DNA of 34,134 bases, from NCBI GenBank assembly GCA_964499865.1, contig CAZCPY010000016.1, positions 1-34,134 on the forward strand, in the 5' to 3' direction. Positions 1 through 7,603 of this stretch are shown piece after piece. The notes under the pieces were generated by a model. The model had not been told where the DNA came from. It saw nothing but the letters and a program-made list of their open reading frames with translations, and made no database searches. Position numbers and translations under genes: made by a program. Within the stretch, counting starts at the first letter, position 1; every line of letters starts with the position of its first letter. This DNA comes from JANOGU01 sp964499865. GTDB taxonomy: Bacteria; Pseudomonadota; Alphaproteobacteria; Rhodobacterales; Rhodobacteraceae.

Positions 1-87
1 GGGGGAGGGAGAGGGTGGGGGGGCGCCCGGCCGGTCGCGCGGACCCCCCTCCCCCGGCCCCTCCCCACGAGGGGGAGGGGAGGCGCC
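1..87. repeat. Intergenic palindromic element, copy A (cut by window start)
   Basis: GC-rich element with purine-only and pyrimidine-only runs, ending in an arm that reads CCCCTCCCCACGAGGGGGAG followed by GGGAGGCGCC. It aligns almost base for base with the reverse complement of 17300-17408 and in the same orientation with 33861-33967. Its left inverted arm lies before base 1. It sits just past the 3' end of the minus-strand hydantoinase-like gene, so it may also act in transcript termination or stability; that role is inferred. Bases 88-126 between it and the gene stop hold nothing else I recognise. Confidence 0.75.
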
Positions 88-126
88 GTTCCCGAAGACG
101 GGGCGCCGGAGGCGACCCCCCCCCGG

Positions 127-2124
127 CTAGCCCCGCGCCACGCGCGGGCGGCCGGTGGCGGTGGCGGTCAGGCGGGCCTCGATGAACATCTGGCGGCCCT
201 CGATCTCCACCTCCTGCCGGGCTTCCTCCAGCCGCACCTCGGCGGCCTCGGCCCCGGCGGCGGCGGCGCGGGCGCGGGCCTCGGCCTCCAGCGCCGCGCC
301 CAGGGCCTGCAGGGCTGCATCCGCCGTCGGAAAAACCTGCACGCCCGCCGCCAGATGCGCGACAAAGCGGCCCTCGGCGGGGCTGGTGACCAGGCCGGTG
401 ACGCGTTGCGACACCTGCCCCACCACCGCGCCGATGGCATTGGCGACGCCCGCATGGCCCGGCAGCACCATGCGCGCGCCCAGCCTTTCACCCACCGCGC
501 CGTAGTAGGCAGGGGCCGAGGCGCCCAGGCCCACCACCGGCACCGCCAGCCGCGCGCTCAGCGCCATCACGCCTGCATGCCCGTCCAGCCCCGCCGCCGT
601 CAGCGCATGCCCCGCCAGCGCGGCGGGGTCCTGGCCTGCAAAGCGCGGCTCCTCGGCAAAGGCCGCCTCCAGCAGGCAGGCGCAGGTCTGCGCGGTCAGG
701 CGGTCGACGATGGCCTGCGCCATCGCCTCCGGGCCGGTGGCAAGGCGCTCGCCCGCCCCGGTGCGGCGGCGGGCCATCAGGCGCAGCGCCTTCTCCGCCG
801 CAGCCCCGTCCCAGGCCGACTGGCGCCCGAGCACGTGGCTGGCATCCGACGGCGTGACGCCCGACAGCAGCACCAGCCCCCGCGCCACCAGGCGGTCGAC
901 GGCGGCAAGCTCGATGCGCGAGCGCACCCACCCGGCCAGCGGCGCGGGCGCCTCCAGCCGCGCCAGCAGTGCCGCGTCGCGCGGCGCAAGCCCCGCCACC
1001 TCGCCCCGCATCGGCACGGCAAAGCGGCCGTCCAGATCGCCCGCGGCCTCGGCCTGCAACCAGCGGTCGAGGCTTGCGTGGACCATCGCGCCATGCTCCA
1101 CCGCCAGCAGCGACACCGGCATCAGCCGCCGCGGGCCCAGGCAGAGCGCGCCCTCCAGCCCTGCGGCAACCGGATGCACCTCGCTGTCGCCGCCGAGGCC
1201 CCAGGTGCGCATCGCCACCGCCTCGACCATGGTGCGAAAGCCGCCCACGCGGGCGCCTTCGGGGTCGATGGCGGGCAGCCCGCCGCGCAGGAGCGCCACG
1301 TCGGTCGTGGTGCCGCCGATGTCGGAGACCAGCGCCTCGGCCTCGCCGGTCAGCCAGCGCGCGCCGACGATGGACGCCGCGGGGCCCGACAGGATGGTCT
1401 CGATGGGACGTTCGCGCACCACCGCGGCCGAGATCAGCGCGCCGTCGCCGCGCACCACCATCAGCGGCGCGCGGATCCCCGCGCGGGTCAGATGGCGTTC
1501 GCAGGCGGCGACCAGGCGGTCGATCATCCCGATCAGGCGGGCGTTCAGCACCGCCGTCAGCGCCCGGCGGGGACCGTTGAGGTTGGCGGACAACTCGTGG
1601 CTGCAGGTCACCGGGCGGCCCGTCGCGCGGCGGATCAGGTCGCGGGCGGCCAGTTCATGCGCGGGGTTGCGGGTGGCAAAGCGCGCGGCGACGGCAAAAC
1701 CCGCCACCGTGGGGCCGAGGTCGGCCAGCGCGGTTTCCAGCGCGGCAAGGTCGAGCGGGGCGGTCTCGGTGCCCGCATGGCTGTGGCCGCCGTGCAGGGC
1801 GATCAGCGGGTCGCCCTTCAGCGCCCCGGCCAGGCCCGCACGGCCCGCGTCGGCGGCGTCGAAGCCGATGAAGACCAGCGCCACGCGGCCGCCCTGGCCT
1901 TCCACCAGCGCGTTGGTGGCCAGCGTGGTGGACAGCGAAACGAGGCCCACCTCGGACGCCGCCACCCCCGCCGCCGCCAGTGCCGCATCCACCGCCCCGC
2001 CGATGCCGACGGCCAGGTCGGCGCGCGTCGTCAGCGCCTTGGCGCTGCCCAGCACGCGGGTGGCGCCGGCGTCGAGGATCACCGCATCGGTGTAGGTTCC
2101 GCCCGTATCGACGCCCAGCAGCAT
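127..2124 (-). CDS. Hydantoinase/oxoprolinase family protein (HyuA-type)
   Basis: A 665-residue protein of the HyuA/ATP-dependent 5-oxoprolinase A-type family, which uses ATP to open cyclic amides such as hydantoins, 5-oxoproline or N-methylhydantoin, usually with a HyuB partner. The N-terminal actin-like phosphate loop is visible as GVDTGGTYTDAV (residues 4-15). LSTTLATNALVEG follows near residue 64, and a second phosphate motif, SDIGGTTTDVALL, near residue 268. The length is normal for the family. It is cytoplasmic, with no signal peptide. The ATG lies directly before the phosphate loop, so little alternative is possible. It is the last gene of a minus-strand block, 45 bp downstream of the sigma-54 gene. 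No hyuB is seen here; it could lie beyond the window edge. The substrate cannot be read from the sequence. Confidence 0.9.
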   Translation of the reverse strand: MLLGVDTGGTYTDAVILDAGATRVLGSAKALTTRADLAVGIGGAVDAALAAAGVAASEVGLVSLSTTLATNALVEGQGGRVALVFIGFDAADAGRAGLAGALKGDPLIALHGGHSHAGTETAPLDLAALETALADLGPTVAGFAVAARFATRNPAHELAARDLIRRATGRPVTCSHELSANLNGPRRALTAVLNARLIGMIDRLVAACERHLTRAGIRAPLMVVRGDGALISAAVVRERPIETILSGPAASIVGARWLTGEAEALVSDIGGTTTDVALLRGGLPAIDPEGARVGGFRTMVEAVAMRTWGLGGDSEVHPVAAGLEGALCLGPRRLMPVSLLAVEHGAMVHASLDRWLQAEAAGDLDGRFAVPMRGEVAGLAPRDAALLARLEAPAPLAGWVRSRIELAAVDRLVARGLVLLSGVTPSDASHVLGRQSAWDGAAAEKALRLMARRRTGAGERLATGPEAMAQAIVDRLTAQTCACLLEAAFAEEPRFAGQDPAALAGHALTAAGLDGHAGVMALSARLAVPVVGLGASAPAYYGAVGERLGARMVLPGHAGVANAIGAVVGQVSQRVTGLVTSPAEGRFVAHLAAGVQVFPTADAALQALGAALEAEARARAAAAGAEAAEVRLEEARQEVEIEGRQMFIEARLTATATGRPRVARG

Positions 2125-2169
2125 GCCCGCCCCCGTTTCGCCCCGTCCTAGCGGGCCGGGCGGGAAAGG

Positions 2170-3477
2170 TCACGCCCCCGGTTCCCGGTCCCGCGTATGG
2201 CCCGGCACCCGGCGGCGCAGGTGGGCGGGCGGCAGGCCGAGCATGGCGCGGTACTTGGCGACGGTGCGCCGCGCCGGCGCGCCGAGGCCCGCGGCGGCAA
2301 GGGCGGCGGCGATGGCGGCATCGCTGATCGGCCGTGACGGGGGTTCGGAGGCGACCAGCGCCGCCACCGCGGCGCGCACCGCCGCCGCCGACCGGCCGTC
2401 CCCCAGCGCGCCGCTGAACAGCCGCCGCAGCCAGACGGGTCCGCGCGGCGTGTCGAGGCTGGCGCCCGCCACCGCCCTGCCGACCGTGGTCGGGTGCAGG
2501 TCCAGCGCCTCGGCGATCTCGGCCATGGTCATCGGCACCTGCGCCAGCGTGCCCTGCGCCAGCAGGCCCGGCTGGCGGCGCAGCATCTCCTGCGCGACGC
2601 GCAGAAGCGTCTCGCCCCGCGCCGCGACCTGGCGCGACAGCGCGCGCGCCTGCGCCACGCGGGCCCGCGCGAGGTCATCGGCCTGGCCTCGCGGCGGCGG
2701 CGTCACCGCCAGCGCGGGCAGGGCCGAGCGGTTGAGTTCGACCGTCCAGCCGCCCGGGCCCTCGCGCAGGATCAGGTCGGGCTCGCGCGCGGGCGGGCCG
2801 CCGCCTGCGTCGAAGGCCGCGCCGGGCTTGGGGTTCAGCCGCCGGATGCGGTGCAGGACGGCCGTCACGCGCGCCGCATCGCTGCCCGCCAGCCGCGCCA
2901 GCCGCCCGATGTCCCAGGCCGCGACGAGCGGCAGATGCGCCAGGACGGCCTCGGCCACGGGGTCGAGCCAGCCCGCCTCGTCCGCCTGCAGGCGCAGGCA
3001 TTCGGCGAGGGAACGTGCGAACAGGCCGGGCGGGTCGATGCGCTGCAGCTGCTCCAGCACCGCCTCGACCTCGGCCAGCGGCGCGCCCGTCTCGGCCGCG
3101 ATCTCGGCCAGCGGCCGGTCGAGCCAGCCGGTCGGCGCCAGCGCCCCGGCCAGCGCCTCGGCGATGCGGCGCGGGCGGCCGGGCGGGATGCGGCGCAGGA
3201 TCTGGGCGGTGACATGCGCCAGAAGCCCGGGCGCGGGCTGCGCCAGAAGTGCCGGGTCCACGCCGCCGCCCAGGCTGCCCTGCCAGCGCGGCAGCCAGTC
3301 GCCCGGTGCGGGGGGCACGGGGGTGACGGTCAGGTGCGGGTTCTCGGCCGCCTGTTCCTCGAGATAGCGCGTCAGGCCCGAGGCATCCATCTGTAGCACG
3401 CGGATCGACGCCGACAGCCCCTGCGACAGGCGCAGGCGCTGCTGCGGCGCAAGGCCGGGGCGGACACGGCTGGACAT
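2170..3477 (-). CDS. rpoN: RNA polymerase sigma-54 factor (RpoN paralogue)
   Basis: A 435-residue sigma-54 factor that would direct RNA polymerase to -24/-12 promoters and require an AAA+ enhancer-binding activator. Seen: an N-terminal region I (about residues 1-50, LRLSQGLSASIRVLQM then LEEQAAENPHL), a core-binding domain, a helix-turn-helix around residues 305-335 (MTMAEIAEALDLHPTTVGRA, then DTPRG), and the RpoN box ARRTVAKYR at about 402-410 near the C-terminus. It is shorter than typical RpoN (about 480-500), mainly because the acidic region II linker is almost absent. Rhodobacteraceae often carry several specialised rpoN copies, so this may not be the housekeeping or nitrogen-fixation copy. 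No strong Shine-Dalgarno precedes the ATG. It lies 46 bp after the VWA gene and 45 bp before the hydantoinase-like gene, suggesting co-transcription. Confidence 0.92.
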   Translation of the reverse strand: MSSRVRPGLAPQQRLRLSQGLSASIRVLQMDASGLTRYLEEQAAENPHLTVTPVPPAPGDWLPRWQGSLGGGVDPALLAQPAPGLLAHVTAQILRRIPPGRPRRIAEALAGALAPTGWLDRPLAEIAAETGAPLAEVEAVLEQLQRIDPPGLFARSLAECLRLQADEAGWLDPVAEAVLAHLPLVAAWDIGRLARLAGSDAARVTAVLHRIRRLNPKPGAAFDAGGGPPAREPDLILREGPGGWTVELNRSALPALAVTPPPRGQADDLARARVAQARALSRQVAARGETLLRVAQEMLRRQPGLLAQGTLAQVPMTMAEIAEALDLHPTTVGRAVAGASLDTPRGPVWLRRLFSGALGDGRSAAAVRAAVAALVASEPPSRPISDAAIAAALAAAGLGAPARRTVAKYRAMLGLPPAHLRRRVPGHTRDREPGA

Positions 3478-3523
3478 GGGGCCAGCCTAGCCGCTGCAGG
3501 TGCCGGGCGGAAGCCTGCCGGCT

Positions 3524-4840
3524 TCAGCGCGACAGGTCCAGCACGCGGCCGAAGGGCGGTGCGGCGGGGCCCGGCGTGGCCCAGATCACCGGCATGCGGG
3601 GGGCTGCGGACGGCAGCGGGCCGTCGAGGTCGGTCAGCACCACCAGCGCCGAGGGTGCAAGCCGCAGCGCCGCGGCGAACAGCGGACGAAAGTCGGTGCC
3701 GCCGCCCTGGCGGTGCGGGCGGTCGGGCGGGGCGGGCGCCAGCGGGTCGAGGCGGACCGGCGCCTCGGCCTCGCTGTCGAAGGCGATCAGATGGACCTCG
3801 CCGCCGGACCGCCGGGCGATGCCCGCCACCTCGGCCCAGAACAGCCGCGCGGCCGCGGGCGCGATCGAGCTCGAGGTGTCCAGCCCGACGGCGATCCGCG
3901 GCGCGGGCGACGCCCGGCTGCGGCCGGGCTGCACGGCAGGCCCCGGCAGGCCCCGCCGCAGCGCCTCGGCCTCCATCGCGGGCCAGGCGCGGGCGGGGCG
4001 GCGGAAGGTCTCGGCGGGCCTCGGCAGCAGCGCGCGGGCAAGAAGGCCGCGCAGCACCACCTCCCAGGGGGTGCGGGGCGGCGCGAGGTCGGCGAGCGCG
4101 CCGGCCAGCGTGCCGACCCCCATGCCCGCCATCCGCCCCGCCGCCATCGCGCGGGCCAGATGCTGGCGCCAGGCGGCGGTGTCGCCGGAGGTGTCGTCGG
4201 GGGTGTCGTCGGGGGTGTCGTCGGGGGTGTCGCCGGAGGTGTCGTCCGGCGCATCGCTGCCCGGCGACGCCGCGCCGTCCGCCGCCGCCCCTGCCGCAGG
4301 CGCAATGTCCGGGACGAAGCCGCGCGCCGCCGCCTGCGCCCTTGCCCGGCCCGCGCCTCCGCCCGCACCCCCGCCCGCACCCCCGCCCGAGGCCGCCAGC
4401 GCCAGGTACAGCCGGTCGGCATCCCAGGCCGCCAGCGCCTCGCGGGCACTCGCGGCAGGCGCCAGGGTCTCGGCCAGCAGTTCGGTCAGCCGCAGGGCGG
4501 GGCGGGGCAGGGCGTGGCCCGCCTGCAGGAGCGCCTCGTTGACGATGGCATCGGCGGCGATCCCCCAGAGGTCGGCGTCGAAGCCCGCGCCGAACCTCTC
4601 GCCCATCGCCGCCATCCGCGCCGGGTGGCGCAGGGCGACGTGCAGGACATGGTGCCCCGCCAGCCCGATCTGTTCGTGCAGCGGCAGGGCCGCGAAGTCC
4701 GCGCCATAGGTGATGCGGTCGCCCGCGGTGGCGGTGCGGTCGCCGTCGCGGTGCGCGCACCAGAGGGATAGCGCCGCAAGCGCGGGGTCCGCCTCGACCA
4801 GCGCGCGCAGCGCCGCGGTGGCGCGGGCCGAATGGGTCAC
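3524..4840 (-). CDS. VWA-like / DUF2201 metallopeptidase-like protein, partner of MoxR
   Basis: A 438-residue protein with the DUF2201 layout: an N-terminal metallopeptidase-like domain (about 1-150), a low-complexity linker, and a C-terminal VWA-like domain. The VWA part has a full metal-site set: DTSSS (DxSxS), GGGTDF (threonine) and LTDLDG (aspartate). In the N-terminal domain the expected zinc motif HExxH appears as HHVLH (residues 63-67), so the catalytic glutamate is replaced by histidine. The linker contains a glycine-rich run and an acidic DDTP/SGDT run, both encoded by 12-bp tandem repeats. The start is a GTG whose bases overlap the moxR stop (GTGA), as expected for a coupled pair. 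MoxR-VWA pairs are generally thought to act as chaperone/metal-insertion modules; the client here is unknown. Confidence 0.85.
   Translation of the reverse strand: MTHSARATAALRALVEADPALAALSLWCAHRDGDRTATAGDRITYGADFAALPLHEQIGLAGHHVLHVALRHPARMAAMGERFGAGFDADLWGIAADAIVNEALLQAGHALPRPALRLTELLAETLAPAASAREALAAWDADRLYLALAASGGGAGGGAGGGAGRARAQAAARGFVPDIAPAAGAAADGAASPGSDAPDDTSGDTPDDTPDDTPDDTSGDTAAWRQHLARAMAAGRMAGMGVGTLAGALADLAPPRTPWEVVLRGLLARALLPRPAETFRRPARAWPAMEAEALRRGLPGPAVQPGRSRASPAPRIAVGLDTSSSIAPAAARLFWAEVAGIARRSGGEVHLIAFDSEAEAPVRLDPLAPAPPDRPHRQGGGTDFRPLFAAALRLAPSALVVLTDLDGPLPSAAPRMPVIWATPGPAAPPFGRVLDLSR
4179..4250. repeat. 12-bp tandem repeat (six units) inside the VWA-like gene
   Basis: Six consecutive 12-bp units, GTGTCGTCGGGG or its variants GTGTCGCCGGAG and GTGTCGTCCGGC, span 72 bp. 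The three middle units are identical. On the coding (minus) strand they encode the acidic linker built of DDTP and SGDT. Because the unit is a multiple of three, unit gain or loss would keep the reading frame. Confidence 0.9.
4358..4392. repeat. Short 12-bp tandem repeat encoding a glycine-rich linker
   Basis: Nearly three copies of a CCCGCCCGCACC-like 12-bp unit. Read on the minus strand they encode alternating Ala-Gly-Gly-Gly, joining the metallopeptidase-like domain to the acidic linker of the VWA-like protein. Confidence 0.8.
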
Positions 4841-5952
4841 GCCAGCCCCTGCGCCTGGCGTTCCGCCGCATAGGCGCGCCAGGCGGGCGAGGCGGCGACG
4901 ATCCCCTCCCACCCCCGCTCCAGCGCCTTGCGCAAGAGCATCTCGAAGCCGTGGGTCGCCAGTTCCGCCAGCGGAAGGCGGGCGAAACCGGCCTCGGGGC
5001 GCAGCCGGGGCAGGTGGCGCAGGTCGGCAAGGATCTCGATGCAGCCGGGCAGGGTGGCCTGATCCGCCCGCGTCACCACGCCATAGGCCAGCGCCGTCAG
5101 CCCGTGCAGCGAGACGGGATAGAGCCGCGCGCGGTCGGCGGCGGCGGCCTCCAGCATCGTCTCGACCTGCACCGTCGCCGCGATCTCGCCCGCGATTACC
5201 GCGAACTCGGCCGCCGCCGCCTCGCCCACGGTGCCCGCGATCATCACCTGGCAGAGGCGGCGGTCGGGCACCGCGGTCAGGATCGCCGAAACCCGCGCCC
5301 AGGACCTGGGCGTGCAGGCGATGGTATCGCCGCGGCGCAGCGCGGCCTCGGTCGTCTCCAACAGGTCGGGGCGGGTGCGGATGAAGGCGATGACGCTGGG
5401 GTGCAGCCCGCGCGGCACGGCGTAGCGCGCCACCCAGTCGGCGGGGTCGGCGCGCACCAGCAGGTGCACCAGCCGGTCGCTGAGGGCCGTGCCCATGTCG
5501 TAGGCGACCGCGCCGTCCTCGGCGGTGTTGCCGGCCGCGACGAGGAAGACCGTGGGCGGCAGGACATGGCGGCCGACGCGGCGTTCCTGCAGAAGGCCGT
5601 AGACCGTGGGCTGAAGGCCGGGGGCGGCGGCGGTCAGCTCGTCCAGGAACAGCACCGTCGGGCGGTCGTCGTCGGGCAGGTCCTCGGGCCGGTACCAGAC
5701 GGTGCGCTGCGCGGCATGGTCGTAGTAGGGCAGGCCGCGCAGGTCGGCGGGGTCGATGGTGGTCAGCCGCAGGTCCACCAGCCGCGCCCCGCGGGCGGTG
5801 GCCAGCGCCTGCACGATTTCGGTCTTGCCGATGCCGGGGCGGCCGTGCAGCATCCAGGATGCCGTCAGCGCGCCGCGGTCCTGCGCCGCCCAGGCGGCGG
5901 TCAGGATGTCCAGCGCCTCGCCCGCCGCGACGGGGGTCGTGTTGATCGCCAT
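4837..5952 (-). CDS. MoxR-family AAA+ ATPase
   Basis: A 371-residue AAA+ ATPase of the MoxR type. The Walker A motif is GRPGIGKT (residues 37-44) and Walker B is TVLFLDELT (99-107). The sensor-1 region appears as FLVAAGNTAED, and the MoxR-like hexamer core is followed by a lid domain. The ATG is preceded by a clear GAGAGGTGA Shine-Dalgarno. Its TGA overlaps the GTG of the VWA-like partner, which indicates translational coupling and probably a physical complex. MoxR proteins remodel or activate specific client enzymes, often at metal cofactors. No dehydrogenase or metalloenzyme client is encoded next door, so the target is unknown. Confidence 0.93.
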   Translation of the reverse strand: MAINTTPVAAGEALDILTAAWAAQDRGALTASWMLHGRPGIGKTEIVQALATARGARLVDLRLTTIDPADLRGLPYYDHAAQRTVWYRPEDLPDDDRPTVLFLDELTAAAPGLQPTVYGLLQERRVGRHVLPPTVFLVAAGNTAEDGAVAYDMGTALSDRLVHLLVRADPADWVARYAVPRGLHPSVIAFIRTRPDLLETTEAALRRGDTIACTPRSWARVSAILTAVPDRRLCQVMIAGTVGEAAAAEFAVIAGEIAATVQVETMLEAAAADRARLYPVSLHGLTALAYGVVTRADQATLPGCIEILADLRHLPRLRPEAGFARLPLAELATHGFEMLLRKALERGWEGIVAASPAWRAYAAERQAQGLA

Positions 5953-6039
5953 GGCTCACCTCTCTGCCGGTCAGGACTTAGCGCGGGAATGCGGGCGGGC
6001 GAAGGGGCGTCACGCGGAACGGCATTCCCGGAAAACCCC

Positions 6040-6115
6040 GTCCCGGGCCTGACCCGGGACCTCGCCCCCTCACGGGCGGCACGGGGGGGGGGAGGCCCCG
6101 GCGCAGGGCCGGGGC
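6040..6115. repeat. Intergenic double hairpin of the alphaproteobacterial 'CCCGGGCCTGACCCGGG' type
   Basis: Two hairpins lie in the 222-bp gap between moxR and alkA. Bases 6040-6060 form GTCCCGGG/CCCGGGAC with a five-base loop, and 6095-6115 form GCCCCGGC/GCCGGGGC with a five-base loop. Similar CCCGGG-palindromes are scattered through many alphaproteobacterial intergenic regions (family knowledge). The moxR and alkA genes diverge here, so this is unlikely to be a simple terminator. Confidence 0.6.
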
Positions 6116-6174
6116 GGGATCCCGGGCGCGGCGGGCGGTTTCCCCCCGCGCGATCCGCCGCTATGGATGCGGCC

Positions 6175-6804
6175 ATGACCGGACGCCTGATCCAGACCGA
6201 GGCCTGCATCGCCGAAGGCACCGCCTGGCTGGCCGCGCGCGAGCCGCGCTTTGCCTACGCATTGGCGATGACCGGCCCGCCACCCTTGCGGCGGCGCGAG
6301 GACGGCTTTGCGGCGCTGTTCGATGCCATCGTCAGCCAGCAGGTCAGCGTCGCCAGCGCCGATGCGATCTGGGCGCGGCTGGAAACTGCCGGGCTGAGCG
6401 AGGCCGCGGCGGTGGCGGGTGCCGATGACGAGTCCCTGCGCGCCTGCGGCCTGTCGCGGCAGAAGGCGCGCTACGGCCGCGCGCTGGCACAGGCGGGGAT
6501 CGACTTTGCCGCCTTGCGGCAGGCGCCGACCGACGAGGTGATCGCGACGCTGGTCGCGGTGCCCGGCATCGGGCGCTGGACGGCGGAGATCTACGCGATG
6601 TTCTCGCTCGGCCGCGCCGATGTCTTCGCGCCCGGCGACCTGGCCTTGCAGGAATCGGCGCGGCGCCTGTTCGACATGTCCGGGCGGCCCACCGAGAAGG
6701 CGCTGCGCGCGCAGGCCGAGGCCTGGTCGCCCTGGCGGGCGGTGGCGGCGCGGCTTCTGTGGGCCTATTATCGTGCGGACCGCAACCGCGAGGGGATCAG
6801 GTGA
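6175..6804 (+). CDS. alkA: DNA-3-methyladenine glycosylase II (AlkA-type HhH-GPD)
   Basis: A 209-residue base-excision-repair glycosylase that would remove alkylated purines from DNA. It shows the HhH-GPD superfamily features: an IVSQQVSVASA helix near residue 50, the helix-hairpin-helix LVAVPGIGRWTAEIYAM near residue 124, and the following catalytic aspartate in FAPGDLALQ. There is no Cys4 iron-sulfur tail, consistent with AlkA rather than EndoIII/MutY. The start is uncertain: ATG at 6175 gives MTGRLIQTE, and an in-frame ATG at 6163 would add MDAA; neither has a good Shine-Dalgarno. The stop overlaps the GTG of the downstream esterase, suggesting coupling, although a shared function is not obvious. 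Confidence 0.9.
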   Translation: MTGRLIQTEACIAEGTAWLAAREPRFAYALAMTGPPPLRRREDGFAALFDAIVSQQVSVASADAIWARLETAGLSEAAAVAGADDESLRACGLSRQKARYGRALAQAGIDFAALRQAPTDEVIATLVAVPGIGRWTAEIYAMFSLGRADVFAPGDLALQESARRLFDMSGRPTEKALRAQAEAWSPWRAVAARLLWAYYRADRNREGIR

Positions 6805-7454
6805 CCCGACCTCTGACATCGGCCCGCCGGGGGCCTGCGACGGCGACCTCGGCGGTCGTCTTCCTGCATGGCTACGGCGCGGATGGCGCCGACCTTCTGG
6901 GCCTGGCCGAGCCGCTTGCGCCGCACCTGCCCGGCACCGCCTTCTTCGCCCCCGACGCGCCCGAGCCCTGCCGTGCCAGCGCCTTCGGCCGGCAGTGGTT
7001 CCCGATCCCCTGGCTGGACGGGTCGGCGGAGGAAGAGGCCGCGGCGGGCCTGGCGCGGGCTGCCGCCGACCTTGACGCCTTCCTTGACGCCACGCTGGAG
7101 ACCGAGGGGCTGGCGCCCTCGGCACTGGCGCTGCTGGGCTTCAGCCAGGGCGCGATGATGGCGCTGCACGTGGCGCCCCGGCGGGCCGAGGCGGTGGCGG
7201 GCATCGTCGCCATCTCGGGCCGCCTGCTGGCGCCTGGACGGCTGGGCGAAGCGAAGGTTCGCCCGCCGGTGCTGCTGGTGCATGGCGATGCCGACGAGGT
7301 GGTGCCCTTCGCCGACATGGCGCGCGCGGGCCAGGCGCTGGACGGCGCGGGGTTCGAGGTCCGGGGCCATGTGATGCGCGGCACCGGCCACGGCATCGCA
7401 CCCGACGGGCTTTCGGCGGCGCTGGGGTTCCTGAAGCACCGCCTGGCGGCCTGA
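6801..7454 (+). CDS. Carboxylesterase/phospholipase family alpha/beta hydrolase
   Basis: A 217-residue serine hydrolase of the phospholipase/carboxylesterase family (acyl-protein-thioesterase-like, PF02230-type). Seen: an oxyanion-hole strand FLHGYGADG (21-29), the nucleophile elbow GFSQG with Ser115, the acid in HGDADEVVP (Asp163/165) and the catalytic His197 in TGHGI. It is a cytoplasmic esterase with no signal peptide. The GTG start overlaps the alkA TGA (GTGA). The family hydrolyses short-chain carboxylic esters or thioesters; the physiological substrate cannot be told. Confidence 0.9.
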   Translation: MTRPLTSARRGPATATSAVVFLHGYGADGADLLGLAEPLAPHLPGTAFFAPDAPEPCRASAFGRQWFPIPWLDGSAEEEAAAGLARAAADLDAFLDATLETEGLAPSALALLGFSQGAMMALHVAPRRAEAVAGIVAISGRLLAPGRLGEAKVRPPVLLVHGDADEVVPFADMARAGQALDGAGFEVRGHVMRGTGHGIAPDGLSAALGFLKHRLAA

Positions 7455-7502
7455 ACGGCGCGTCACGCAACCGTCACCGCGGGGCGATATCCACAGGCGC
7501 GG

Positions 7503-7519
7503 GCCCGCAGTTTGCGGGC
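7503..7519. other. Small hairpin in the esterase-HNH gap
   Basis: GCCCGCA and TGCGGGC form a perfect 7-bp stem around a three-base loop, about 50 bp after the esterase stop. There is no T-run, so a terminator role is weak. The rest of the 149-bp gap (7455-7603) shows nothing else convincing. Confidence 0.35.
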
Positions 7520-7603
7520 TTGTCAGGGCGGGAACGCCAGATATAGTCGGCCGCATCGGGGCGGGTTCCCGTCCCGGCCGTCGAGCGGCAGGGGCCAAGG
7601 CGC

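Noticed and set aside
355..2151. Long open frame (598 codons) on the plus strand opposite the hydantoinase-like gene
   Set aside because: The translation is rich in Arg, Gln, His and Ala without any motif, and it is the complement of a well-supported gene; such frames are expected at this GC content.
4841..5959. Possible N-terminal extension of the VWA-like protein through the moxR region
   Set aside because: The extension is the out-of-frame shadow of moxR, with no recognisable domain. The GTGA overlap gives a natural start at 4840.
7487..7498. ATATCCACAG, one mismatch from the DnaA box TTATCCACA
   Set aside because: A single isolated near-match, with no cluster, no AT-rich unwinding region and no dnaA/dnaN/parAB nearby. 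Not evidence for an origin.
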